Shown one piece after another: positions 27,865 to 36,070 of a stretch of DNA of 64,000 nucleotides. Both the position numbers and the translations under genes were made by a program. Location: positions 310,001-374,000 of the forward strand of contig NZ_CP047452.1 in NCBI RefSeq assembly GCF_030440595.1. The letters are read 5' to 3'. The number at the start of each line of letters is the position of its first letter. The stretch's first letter is position 1. The DNA is from Corynebacterium glucuronolyticum DSM 44120 (lineage in GTDB: Bacteria; Actinomycetota; Actinomycetes; Mycobacteriales; Mycobacteriaceae). The notes beneath the pieces are model-generated. The model ran no database searches. It saw nothing but the letters and a program-made list of their open reading frames with translations, and had not been told where the DNA came from.

Positions 27865-28943
27865 TGGTTACTGGGGTGCTATGGCAGACAATACTAACAA
27901 ACCTTTTGTCCTCTTCATGCCGTGTGCGGAGAACCGGAGTGGAGCAAGCCCTGGAGTATCTCGACACCATATTGTTGGGCGGCGATGCAGAGCAGATCAG
28001 TAACTGTGTGAGTGTGCTCGTTGCCTTCGCTAATTCCTCTTTTGGCTGCGCAGGATTTGATCCGAAAAACCGGCCTGCAGATAAGGGGGTACTATTTAGA
28101 CGGCAGAAGTGGAACTTTACGCGATGGAAGGATGGACACTCTCGCCACACCTGCCGTTGGCAACCTACGTACCGGGCAGTGCAAGGGTTAATAGAGCGGA
28201 TTGTGGAGCCTGCGTATTTCTCTCAGCCTGAGATGTTTGATGCATACCTTCATGATATGGCCAGGTGTCCAAACGTGTATCTCATGCCACAGGGGGGACA
28301 TGATTCGACAAAGGCAGTGCCTTGTCATGTCTCCTTGGCCTTTTCTCGCTTGCCGGGCTTGGTGCTTGACAGTTCGGTGATCGACTCAGTCTCCTTCTTT
28401 CAATCGGTTCTCGAAGACGCGAAATTAGTCCGGGTCCGTGGGCGGAAAACGGACTTCACATCCAGCTACTGGACGAGAGCGGTCATCACGGGAGATTTTC
28501 AGTACTCGATGTGGATAGCAGCGTACGTGCGATCAGGTCACTTCTCGGGAAACTTTGCCAACGTCCACTTTGATAGAGCGAATTTGGCAGGGAGCTCCTT
28601 TGCCGGATCCGACCTTCTGTGTTCGGTCTTCCCTGAGGCAGTGCTTATTGGTGCTGATTTACGTGGTTGCCGGGCTCTCGCGACAGCATTCGACGGAGCT
28701 GTTGTAGATGACAAGACGCAATTCCCTGATGGGATGTCTATTGCTCGTGATGGTCGCGCAGTTGTGGAAAAGCGCTGGCCGGGAATTGACGTTGTCGACG
28801 ATCCGTCCTACTACCTCGAAGAGGAGTCAGTTAGTCTGCCACCGCACTACCGCAACACACTCGATGCGCGGGGGGCTCACTGCAGGAATGTCTGGACGGT
28901 CAACGCGTATATGGACGGGAATCCGTTCTCTCCTCCCGGATAA
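27864..28943 (+). CDS. Pentapeptide-repeat protein 2
   Basis: About 359 residues from ATG 27864, which overlaps the previous stop (TGATG). The N-terminal helical part (GVEQALEYLDTILLGG...VLVAFANSS) resembles that of the upstream gene, so the two are likely paralogues. The C-terminal half has irregular pentapeptide repeats (NFANVHFDRANLAGSSFAGSDL, then AVLIGADLRGC) ending in FDGAVVDDKTQFPDG, a common closing motif of actinobacterial pentapeptide proteins. The middle contains Trp/Tyr-rich stretches without a recognised fold. Translationally coupled to gene 1; together they look like one functional unit. No toxin or enzyme motif is seen. Confidence 0.75.
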   Translation: MVTGVLWQTILTNLLSSSCRVRRTGVEQALEYLDTILLGGDAEQISNCVSVLVAFANSSFGCAGFDPKNRPADKGVLFRRQKWNFTRWKDGHSRHTCRWQPTYRAVQGLIERIVEPAYFSQPEMFDAYLHDMARCPNVYLMPQGGHDSTKAVPCHVSLAFSRLPGLVLDSSVIDSVSFFQSVLEDAKLVRVRGRKTDFTSSYWTRAVITGDFQYSMWIAAYVRSGHFSGNFANVHFDRANLAGSSFAGSDLLCSVFPEAVLIGADLRGCRALATAFDGAVVDDKTQFPDGMSIARDGRAVVEKRWPGIDVVDDPSYYLEEESVSLPPHYRNTLDARGAHCRNVWTVNAYMDGNPFSPPG

Positions 28944-28948
28944 CGCCT

Positions 28949-29205
28949 AGTGGGCGCGGCAAGGGCATCCCGCTCCTTCCTGGCCACGGCCCGGATCACC
29001 CGGATACCGCCGACCTGGCCGCGCGCTACATTGAGCGGCGCGAGTACCGCCTCAAGCAGGTGCGTGAGGCGCTTGCAGAGCTCGCCCCGATGCCAAGGTT
29101 CGCGACATCGTGGACAAGGTCTACGACAACGTGGATCCGGTTCTGCGCGATTCGGCGGAGCAGTCCACACGCGTGACGTTGCGCTACATTCACGAGCACG
29201 ATTAG
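28949..29205 (+). pseudogene. Second, frameshifted copy of the MBL hydrolase 3' end
   Basis: This stretch repeats the last roughly 258 bp of the MBL gene (26757-27014) at high identity by eye, starting at GGCAAGG(G)CATCCCGCTCCT and ending at the stop codon. One G is missing in GAGCTC-GCCCC (GAGCTCGGCCCC in the intact copy), which breaks the frame. The substitutions are mostly at third positions, as expected for a diverged homologue rather than a fresh duplication. Together with the intact copy it flanks the pentapeptide cassette as a direct repeat. Confidence 0.88.
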
Positions 29206-30014
29206 GGAGAGACTTTTTCCTTAAAGCACAGCTGGATAGCCAGGACCGACTAATCCAGATGTGCGCAGCTTACGAGCTCATGGAGTTATCAAAGTTAGAC
29301 AGGGAATGCGCCGCATTTCTCGTCCGGGAAGCGTGCGGAGTAATTCCTGTGAGGCCCGCAGTTGAATTAACCTATCGGTTTTCCCGCTGGTCGGAGTATT
29401 TGAACACATGGGCTCGACGATGTGGTACGGCGATAGCCTGGGATTGTGTTCGTAGAAAACCCCGCACGAAGGCACATTAGACAAGGTCATATGTTGCCCA
29501 ACACGCTGTGTCAATCGTTGGGATAATCCGGACAGGAAATCTGCGCTCGAACCTCGTGGCACGGCTGGAATGCATACGATCCACCTCGCTTTGAAGAAAA
29601 TTCGTCTAACGAGCAATAGACAGCAGCGTGGGTGCGAATCAACTTAGAAGTTCTTATGACAACCAGGGGCCAATGGTTCGAGCCTGTTTTCGTCCTTGAG
29701 TAGCAGCGTACACCTCAGGCAAGCAGAAGCCCCACCGGTGAAAAGCGATGCTCTCGGCCTGTGGGGCAAATAGTTACTAGCGTCGCAACTCATGCGGTCA
29801 AGTAAGCCCGTTGAGTAGGCGCCAACTTTCACCTATTTTGGCCTTTCCTAATTGGCCTTGCCTACTCTTCACAACATCCGCAGCACATTTGAATAGCTGA
29901 AAAAGTCGACTAACTCTTGTTGGACAAGAGGTGACACCGGCGATGTTTCCCAGGATTTCAGGTGGCTACGGATGTGCGTTAGTTTCCCTATTTTAGTGGT
30001 TTGTAGTTGGAAAA
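29206..30014. other. Accessory spacer without a convincing gene
   Basis: About 800 bp, AT-richer than the host genes. An open stretch up to 29480 reads FLKAQLDSQDRLIQMCAAYE and may be the remnant of a lost gene. GCCCCAC (29729-29735) and GTGGGGC (29761-29767) form a hairpin with a 25-nt loop. No other structure is seen. Confidence 0.5.
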
Positions 30015-30170
30015 CTAAAGCCAGAAAATGACGAGGGAAACCAGCGCTGCACCTGCAACAATATTTCCCCAGTCTGGCAATACATTGAAAAAGATTAGAA
30101 GGAGAAACACAATGGTAACAGCTAGCAATACCAACCTCTTAGGGAGGTTGTAGCCTTGATCTTGCTTCAT
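30015..30170 (-). CDS. 51-residue membrane protein next to a secreted protein
   Basis: MKQDQGYNLPKRLVLLAVTI continues into two closely spaced hydrophobic helices (VLLAVTIVFLLLIFFNVL and GNIVAGAALVSLVIFWL). The start at 30170 lies 2 nt before the upstream gene ends its coding in the other direction of reading (stop at 30175), so they are co-transcribed. Size and layout resemble small immunity or accessory proteins encoded beside secreted peptides, but this is inference from context. No good ribosome site is visible. Confidence 0.5.
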   Translation of the reverse strand: MKQDQGYNLPKRLVLLAVTIVFLLLIFFNVLPDWGNIVAGAALVSLVIFWL

Positions 30171-30174
30171 TTTT

Positions 30175-30836
30175 CTATTGCATCCTTGCGTTATGAATCG
30201 GGGCCCAGGTCGGAATTCCAAAGGGGGGAACAAGTACAGAAATTCCAAGCTCGGCGTAATTTACATCAAAGATCACTCCACGTTCGATGTTGTTGCCGAT
30301 AGCGACGGCACCGATGCCGCCAACGGCTGAAAATACCTTGCTTACAATCCGCTCTGGGATAAAGATACCGGCGACACTCACACCGCCTGCAGCCGTAGCC
30401 AAGGTCTCTTTAGAAAGGTAGATTGTTGCCTTGTTCCAAGAAAAATCGACTTTGGTGGCTCCACCGGAAATGCCTCTTTCCTCGGCGTGAATCTGATCTT
30501 CTTGTGAGTTGTAAACGGTGATCGTGTTTTGCCAGGTAACGCTTTCAGTCTCAGTGGTCTCGATACCGTGGCGGATTTGTTTGTTCGTGGTGGCGATTGC
30601 TTCAGAGACTTCGCGGAGTTCCTCCGGTGTCAACTGATCTTTTGCTGCGCGGCGGTCAAGAACAAATTGCCCATCTTCAGCGGTGACAAATTTGTCTGCT
30701 TTTACGGCGAGATCTTCGCTAACCGTGGTCTGTGATGTCTCTGGAACGTTGTTTTCGGCTATTGCAGGGCAAGAAGGGTTGTAGCCATCGCGCCTGCGAC
30801 AATCGGCGAAACAATCTTCCTGTTCAAGTAGTGCAT
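30175..30836 (-). pseudogene. Secreted protein of unknown function, split by one frameshift after the signal peptide
   Basis: ATG at 30836, with an AAGGAG site 7 nt upstream, starts MHYLNRKIVSPIVAGAMATT, then LLALQ and a stop: a good signal peptide that ends abruptly. The next frame reads on as AENNVPETSQTTVSEDLAVK for 190 residues to 30175. The 662-nt length is one base short of a whole number of codons, so a single lost base would explain it. The mature part has a helical middle (TPEELREVSEAIATTNKQIR) and a C-terminal part with WNKATIYLSKETL and a Gly/Ala/Val-rich hydrophobic stretch (GGIGAVAIGNN). This recalls small secreted antimicrobial-type proteins of Gram-positives, but no family is firmly recognised. 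A sequencing error could produce the same picture. Confidence 0.6.
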
Positions 30837-31220
30837 CCTTGAAACTCCTTTTCTTACGTAGTCGGATGAACTTTTGGTCGCTATACTCCGTTTCGCTGCG
30901 GTTTTGTGTCAACTGCATCAACGCGAGAGGGAGCGTGGTGCCGAGTGTACGGAGGGTAACCGTTAGGAGCAACAGTTATAAGGTAAAAAGAATCGAATGA
31001 TACTAAAGGCTGAGATTTGCCTGTATAGCATTTCCAGTTGATTTTCACTCGTTCTGTGAAGATTATGTGGGGGTAGTGAAAAGCCGGGATAACCACATAT
31101 TTGCTTCAGCTCTTGTTTGAGTTAACCAAGAAAACGGCACGGGATTGGTAAGACGGAAACTGTCGAGGAGATTCGGGCCTTCAGCGTGCGGCAAAAGTGT
31201 CGCACGGGGCTAAATAAATC
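30837..31220. other. Upstream region of the secreted-protein gene
   Basis: About 380 bp with no supported gene; AT-rich. CGTGCG and CGCACG around 31184-31206 form a small hairpin. This is probably the right-hand edge of the accessory region, next to the glxR terminator. Confidence 0.45.
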
Positions 31221-31249
31221 CCCTCAGTATCGCGGAGGTACTGAGGGGG
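31221..31249 (-). terminator. Terminator after glxR
   Basis: CCCCTCAGTA (31221-31230) and TACTGAGGGG (31240-31249) pair perfectly around a 9-nt loop. On the minus strand ATTTATTTAG follows. Confidence 0.82.
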
Positions 31250-31266
31250 TTCCGGTTCTTAAGAAA

Positions 31267-31950
31267 CTAGTGGGCGCGGCGGGCGAGGGCTTCCGTTTGC
31301 AGGATCACGATGGACTTGCCCTCGAGCTGAATCCAGCCACGGTGGGCGAAGGTAGCCAGCGCTTTGTTTACCGTCTCGCGGGAGGCACCGACGAGCTGAG
31401 CGATCTCCTCCTGGGTGAGGTCGTGGTTGACGCGCAGGACGCCGTTTTCGTGGACACCGAAGCGGTTAGCCAGCTGCAAGATGGTCTTGGCCACACGGCC
31501 GGGGACATCGGTGAAGATGAGGTCGGCAAGGTTGTTGTTCGTGCGGCGGAGACGGCGGGCCAGCACGCGGAGGAGCTGCTCGGCGATCTCCGGGTGGGCG
31601 GACAGCCACATGCGCAGCTGATCGGAATTCATGGTGGCTGCGTGGACATCGGTGACGCAGACGGCAGAGGAGGTACGGGGGCCCGGGTCGAAGATGGACA
31701 ACTCACCAAACATGTCGGAGGGGCCCATGACCTGGAGGAGGTTCTCGCGGCCGTCGTTGGCGTGGCGGGCGAGCTTCACCTTGCCGGAGGTGATGATGTA
31801 GAGGCGGCTGCCGGGGTCGCCCTCTTCGAAGATGGTGGTTCCCCTGCCGAAGCGGATGGTTTCCAGTTCCTTGATGAGATTGTTGACCGCTACGGGGTCA
31901 ACACCCTGGAAAATCCCAGCCCGTGAGAGAACTTCCTGTACGGATTCCAC
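31267..31950 (-). CDS. glxR: cAMP-responsive global regulator GlxR (Crp family)
   Basis: 227 residues. The cyclic-nucleotide domain (about 15-125) has the phosphate-binding stretch [18 protein letters not shown], and the winged HTH has [21 protein letters not shown] at about 178-198. Very close to GlxR/Crp (Rv3676) in mycolic-acid bacteria, which controls carbon metabolism and respiration at TGTGA-N6-TCACA sites. Start GTG 31950 has GAAGGAG upstream. Neighbouring nth, TlpA, Nudix and MarP genes are the conserved setting. CyaB, which makes its ligand, is encoded at 49-51 kb of this window. Confidence 0.96.
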   Translation of the reverse strand: MESVQEVLSRAGIFQGVDPVAVNNLIKELETIRFGRGTTIFEEGDPGSRLYIITSGKVKLARHANDGRENLLQVMGPSDMFGELSIFDPGPRTSSAVCVTDVHAATMNSDQLRMWLSAHPEIAEQLLRVLARRLRRTNNNLADLIFTDVPGRVAKTILQLANRFGVHENGVLRVNHDLTQEEIAQLVGASRETVNKALATFAHRGWIQLEGKSIVILQTEALARRAH

Positions 31951-31983
31951 ATTCGCTCCTTCAACGCCGATAAAAGTTACATT

Positions 31984-32011
31984 TCACACTGTACACTATG
32001 TGATAGGTCAC
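31984..32011 (-). promoter_or_regulatory. glxR promoter region with paired TGTGA half-sites
   Basis: TCACA (31984-31988) and TGTGA (31999-32003) form an inverted repeat, and TGTGA-N4-TCAC overlaps it to 32011. A -10-like TACAGT on the minus strand (31994-31989) lies between the half-sites. Neither spacing equals the 6 nt of a consensus GlxR site, so autoregulation is only a suggestion. Confidence 0.35.
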
Positions 32012-32039
32012 TAATGGGGGAACCGAGAAATTTCCGTCA

Positions 32040-32129
32040 CTACCGGGTGCAGATCTTCTCGTATTGCTCCATGCCAATGGCAAACAGGGCGACCAGGACG
32101 GGTACGAGCAAGGAAAAAACAAAGATCAT
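32040..32129 (-). CDS. 29-residue membrane protein divergent from nth
   Basis: MIFVFSLLVPVLVALFAIGM followed by EQYEKICTR: one TM helix and a short charged tail. TAAGCT on the minus strand lies exactly 7 nt before the ATG, the leaderless pattern seen at many genes here, and the nth promoter mirrors it. It is too short for most gene finders. Function unknown. Confidence 0.5.
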   Translation of the reverse strand: MIFVFSLLVPVLVALFAIGMEQYEKICTR

Positions 32130-32167
32130 GCGCCCCAGCTTACTTATCCCCCGCTAAGGTGTGAATT

Positions 32168-32785
32168 ATGACCGTCCCTGTTATCAACGCACGACTCGCC
32201 GCGGAACACCCCGACGCGCATTGTGAGCTGAACTACGACACCCCGTTCCAGCTCGCCGTGGCGACGATCCTTTCCGCGCAGTGCACGGACGTTCGCGTGA
32301 ACAAGGTAACTCCCGGGCTCTTTGCCGCCTACCCGGACGCCGCAGCCATGGCCGGCGCGGACATCCACCACGTGGAGGACCTCATCCGGTCGACGGGGTT
32401 CTTCCGCAACAAAGCAAAGAACATCGTCGCTATGGCGAATACCGTGATGGAGGAGTACGGGGGAGAAATGCCACGCACGCTCGATGAACTCGTGGCGCTG
32501 CCCGGAGTGGGGAGGAAGACCGCCAACGTCATCCTGGGTAATGCCTTCGGTGTGCCGGGGTTGACGGTGGACACGCATTTTCTGCGCCTCATGCGCCGGT
32601 TGGGAATCACCACCTCCACCCACGCGGTGACCGTGGAAAAGCAGGTCATGCCCCTGCTCGACCCCGCCGAGTGGACGATGTTCTCCCATCGCCTTATCTT
32701 TCATGGCAGGAGAGTGTGCACCGCCCGGTCCCCGCACTGCGAGGAGTGCGTCCTCGCCGATATTTGCCCCAAGGTAGGAGTATGA
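32168..32785 (+). CDS. nth: Endonuclease III (base-excision repair glycosylase/AP lyase)
   Basis: 205 residues. The helix-hairpin-helix is LVALPGVGRKTANVILGNAF, with catalytic Lys in GRKTA and Asp in VDTHFLRLMRRLG. The C-terminal 4Fe-4S cluster is C-x6-C-x2-C-x5-C (CTARSPHCEECVLADIC). Removes oxidised pyrimidines from DNA. TAAGGT 7 nt before the ATG suggests a leaderless mRNA. ATGA overlap with the next gene. Confidence 0.96.
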   Translation: MTVPVINARLAAEHPDAHCELNYDTPFQLAVATILSAQCTDVRVNKVTPGLFAAYPDAAAMAGADIHHVEDLIRSTGFFRNKAKNIVAMANTVMEEYGGEMPRTLDELVALPGVGRKTANVILGNAFGVPGLTVDTHFLRLMRRLGITTSTHAVTVEKQVMPLLDPAEWTMFSHRLIFHGRRVCTARSPHCEECVLADICPKVGV

Positions 32786-33291
32786 ACAAGACAATCGGCT
32801 GGTCCATCGTCGGCGCGATCATCGTCATCGCCGGACTCATCCTCGGCGTGCCGCACCTGCTCAGCGGCCACCCGGCGGGTGACACGCACGCCCCCACAAC
32901 GCAGGTGATCGCGCCGCGCCCGGACTGTCCCCTGCGCACCGTTAGGGGAGTGGAACTCGAGTGCCTCGGTGGCGAGAAAGGCGATGCGGAGGACGTCGAC
33001 AAGCAAAAGACCCTCATCAACGTGTGGGCCTGGTGGTGTGAGCCGTGCCGGGAGGAACTTCCCATGATCCAAGAGTTTGCCGATACGCACCCCGACTGGA
33101 CCGTCGTCCTCGTGCACGCGGACGCGGACCCCGCCAAGGGGGCCGCGATGCTCACCGACATGGGGATCACCCTGCCCAGCTATTCCGATACCGACGGCAC
33201 GTTCGCCGGGGCGCTGTCCCTACCCAGCGTCGTGCCCATCACCCTCATCGGCGACGACATCCACGCCGGACCCCTCAAGGAACTGCCATGA
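32782..33291 (+). CDS. Membrane-anchored TlpA/ResA-like thiol-disulfide protein
   Basis: 169 residues from ATG 32782, which overlaps the nth stop and has AAGGTAGGAG upstream. An N-terminal anchor (IGWSIVGAIIVIAGLILGV) is followed by an extracytoplasmic thioredoxin fold with the active site WCEPC and the cis-Pro segment SVVPITLIG. Two further Cys (DCPL, LECLGG) lie ahead of the fold. Likely a thiol oxidoreductase for cytochrome c or envelope proteins; Rv3673c is the positional mycobacterial counterpart. Confidence 0.9.
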   Translation: MNKTIGWSIVGAIIVIAGLILGVPHLLSGHPAGDTHAPTTQVIAPRPDCPLRTVRGVELECLGGEKGDAEDVDKQKTLINVWAWWCEPCREELPMIQEFADTHPDWTVVLVHADADPAKGAAMLTDMGITLPSYSDTDGTFAGALSLPSVVPITLIGDDIHAGPLKELP

Positions 33292-33950
33292 TCCCCACCT
33301 GGATAGCACGCCTCGTGCAGGCCACCCCCGAGATCAACCGCCAGCTGGCACACACGCCGGCGGAAAACCGCGACCAGGAGGCCGCCGTCCTCATGCTGTT
33401 CTCCGGCGACCCCGCAGCCGACACCGTGCCCCGCGACGCGGGCGTCCTCCTCACACACCGCAACCCCACCATGCGCACCCACTCGGGGCAGATTGCCTTC
33501 CCCGGCGGCCGCACCGACCCGACCGACGACGGACCCGTCCACACCGCGCTGCGGGAGGCATGGGAGGAGACGGGGCTCGACCCCAACACCGTCCAGCCCG
33601 TGGCGCAGCTCGACGAGGTGCACATCCGTCGCTCCGGCTACCCCATCCACCCCATCATCGCCTATTGGCTGGAGCCGGAGGAGGTCTACCCGGCCAGCCT
33701 CGACGAAACCGACGACGTTTTCGAGGCGCCGCTCTACCACCTGCTCGACCCCGCCAACCGCCTCATGGTCGGCCACGGCGCCTGGAAGGGCCCGGCCTTT
33801 TCCATCAACGGCTACATCGTCTGGGGCTTCACTGCTGGCCTGTTGCACGCGGTTTTCCGTGGTGCCGGCTGGGAGAAGCCGTGGGATGAGTCGGTCCACG
33901 ATCTCTCCACTGTCTTGAGCCATTCACGCAATGGCGAACGACTTCGCTAA
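33288..33950 (+). CDS. Nudix hydrolase, CoA-pyrophosphatase type
   Basis: 220 residues from ATG 33288, overlapping the previous stop. LLTHRNPTMRTHSGQIAFPG is the NudL/UPF0035 motif, directly followed by the Nudix box GGRTDP...ALREAWEETGL, in which Asp replaces the first Glu as is common in CoA pyrophosphatases. Probably splits CoA derivatives into 3',5'-ADP and phosphopantetheine forms. Fourth gene of the nth operon. Confidence 0.92.
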   Translation: MIPTWIARLVQATPEINRQLAHTPAENRDQEAAVLMLFSGDPAADTVPRDAGVLLTHRNPTMRTHSGQIAFPGGRTDPTDDGPVHTALREAWEETGLDPNTVQPVAQLDEVHIRRSGYPIHPIIAYWLEPEEVYPASLDETDDVFEAPLYHLLDPANRLMVGHGAWKGPAFSINGYIVWGFTAGLLHAVFRGAGWEKPWDESVHDLSTVLSHSRNGERLR

Positions 33951-35142
33951 TATGCACACTGTTATGACCCCCTCCCTCCTCGTCGACCTGATCATCGCTG
34001 GCGCCGCCCTCATCACATTCATCATGGGGTGGCGCCAGGGCGCCTTCGCCTCCGTGTTGTCCACGGTCGGGGTGCTCAGCGGCATCGTCTTGTCTGTCGC
34101 CCTCATCCCGATTGTCGCCGATTACACCACCAACGACACCCTCACCCTGCTACTCGGGCTCGGTGTCATGGTGCTCATCGCCGGCTTGGGGAACCTCCTC
34201 GGCGGCTTCGCCGGCGTCAAGCTGCGGCAGTCGATCCGCACCCGCACCGCGATGACCATCGACTCCGTCCTCGGGGCCATCTTCCAGTCCATCGCCTTCC
34301 TCCTCGTCGTGTGGTTCGTGGCGATGCCACTTGCCACCCGGTTGACCGGCCCGATTGGGGAGGGGATCAAGGGCTCGCGGGTGCTGTCGGCCATCGACAC
34401 GCTCACTCCGCCCGTCGTGGATAACCTTCCAGCCCAGCTTGTCGCCACCCTCTCCGAGTCCGGCCTGCCACCCCTTGTCTCGCCGTTTACGGGCTCGCGT
34501 GAGGTTGACCCACCGAACATCCTCATCGAGGACACGGCCATGGTCGATCGCGTCCGACCCTCCGTGGTCTATGTGCTTGCCGACGCTGCCCAGTGCTCCC
34601 GTCGCCTCATGGGCTCCGGCTTTGTCACCTCCCCGGACACCATCATCACCAACGCCCACGTCGTCGCTGGCGCCGACACCGTCCATGTGGAGACCACCTC
34701 CGGCAAGAAGGACGCCACCGTCGTCTTCTACGACCCAAACACCGACCTCGCTGTCCTCCACGTCCCCGATCTCGGCTTGCCGACGCTGCCGTGGGCAACA
34801 GATGCCGCCACCACCGGCGACGACGCCGTCGTCATGGGCTTCCCCGAAGGCGGCCCCTTTGAGGCCCGCCCCGTCCGCATCCGCGACAAGATCATGGTCA
34901 ACGGCCCCAATATCTACGCCTCCACCCGCCTGGACAGGGAAACCTACTCCCTGCGCGGCACGATCCGCCACGGCAACTCCGGCGGCCCGCTTGTGAACCC
35001 TGATGGCGAGGTCCTCGGCGTGATCTTTGGCACCGCCATCGACGAGTCTGAGACCGGCTACGCCCTCACCGCCGACGAGGTCATTTCCACCATCGGTGAG
35101 TTCTCCACCCGCGAGGTAGACACCGGGGCCTGCGTGGCGTAG
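33931..35142 (+). CDS. marP: MarP-like membrane serine protease (CvpA-trypsin fusion)
   Basis: 403 residues. Four N-terminal TM helices of CvpA type (LLVDLIIAGAALITFIMGW and following) precede an extracytoplasmic trypsin-like domain with His243 (TNAHVVAG), Asp272 (NTDLAVL) and Ser350 (HGNSGGPLV). The CSRR Cys and late TGACVA Cys may form the redox-controlling disulfide known in MarP. The mycobacterial counterpart Rv3671c protects against acid. Start 33931 overlaps the Nudix gene by 20 nt; ATG 33952 is possible. The repeat array begins 20 bp after the stop. Confidence 0.92.
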   Translation: MANDFANMHTVMTPSLLVDLIIAGAALITFIMGWRQGAFASVLSTVGVLSGIVLSVALIPIVADYTTNDTLTLLLGLGVMVLIAGLGNLLGGFAGVKLRQSIRTRTAMTIDSVLGAIFQSIAFLLVVWFVAMPLATRLTGPIGEGIKGSRVLSAIDTLTPPVVDNLPAQLVATLSESGLPPLVSPFTGSREVDPPNILIEDTAMVDRVRPSVVYVLADAAQCSRRLMGSGFVTSPDTIITNAHVVAGADTVHVETTSGKKDATVVFYDPNTDLAVLHVPDLGLPTLPWATDAATTGDDAVVMGFPEGGPFEARPVRIRDKIMVNGPNIYASTRLDRETYSLRGTIRHGNSGGPLVNPDGEVLGVIFGTAIDESETGYALTADEVISTIGEFSTREVDTGACVA

Positions 35143-35162
35143 CAGCTGCCCCGGGCCCGCGC

Positions 35163-36030
35163 GCCCGAATGCGGCCCGACCCCGTTTGAGCTCTCGGGCT
35201 TTGGTTCCGGCTGGGCTGTGTTGTGTATGGCAGAATCCCGAAGGTGGCCCTTCCTTGTTTGAAGCCCGAGACCTTGGGTCCGGCTGGGCTGCAGAAGGTC
35301 CCGCGTGACCGAATGTGGCCCGACCCCGTTTGAGCTCTCGTGCTTTGGCTCCGGCTGGGCTGTGTTGTGTACGGCGGTGTTCCGAGAGCAGCCCATCGCC
35401 GTCTGAGTTCTCGTGTTTTGGTTCCAGCTGGGCTGTGTTGTGTACGGCAGCGTTCTGAAGGCAGCCCTTCCTTGTTTGAAGCCCGAGACCTTGGGTCCGG
35501 CTGGGCTGCAGAAGGTACCCGCGCGACCGAATGTGGCCCCACCCCGTTTGAGTTCTCGGGCTTCGGTTCCGGCTGGGCCGTGTTGTGTACGGCAGCATCC
35601 CGGAGGCGGCCCTTCTCCGGTCAAAGCTCGAGGCCTTGGGGGCGGCTGGGCTGCAGAAGGTACCCGCGTGACCGAATGTGGCCCGACCCCGTTTGAGTTC
35701 TCGGGCTTCGGTTCCGGCTGGGCCGTGTTGTGTACGGCAGCATCCCGAATGTGGCCCGACCCCGTTCGAGTTCTCGGGCTTCGGTTCCGGCCGGGCTGTG
35801 TTGTGTACGGCAGCGTCCCGGAGGCGGCCCATCTCTGGTCAAAGCTCGAGGCCTTGGGGTGGCTGGGCTGCAGAAGGTACCCGCGTGACCGAATGTGGCC
35901 CGACCCCGTTTGAGCTCTCGTGCTTTGGCTCTGGCAGGGCCGTGTTGTGTACGGCAGCGTCCCGAAGGTGGCCCATCTCCGGTCAAAGCTCGAGACCTTG
36001 GGGGCGGCTGGGCCGCATTGTGAACTGGCG
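35163..36030. repeat. Tandem array of twelve units of about 72 bp
   Basis: Twelve head-to-tail units, each starting CC(G)GAAKGYGGCCC and containing the stretch CGGCTGGGCYG. Two types alternate irregularly: type A ends TGTTGTGTACGGCAGCAT (units 1, 3, 4, 6, 8, 9, 11) and type B ends CTGCAGAAGGTACCCGCGTGA (units 2, 5, 7, 10; unit 12 is cut short). Unit starts lie near 35164, 35237, 35309, 35382, 35455, 35526, 35598, 35671, 35743, 35816, 35888 and 35960. The array ends in the inverted motif GGGCCGCATTG. It fills the gap between marP and the shortened hydrolase gene. Long open frames on both strands are by-products of the repeat and show no protein character. Confidence 0.88.
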
Positions 36031-36070
36031 CGCCAGCGAGCAGACCCTGCAGCCCCAGCAGCCCCCGCCA

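Noticed and set aside
35163..36030. CRISPR array
   Set aside because: Whole units of about 72 bp are repeated; there are no short constant repeats with unique spacers, and no cas genes.
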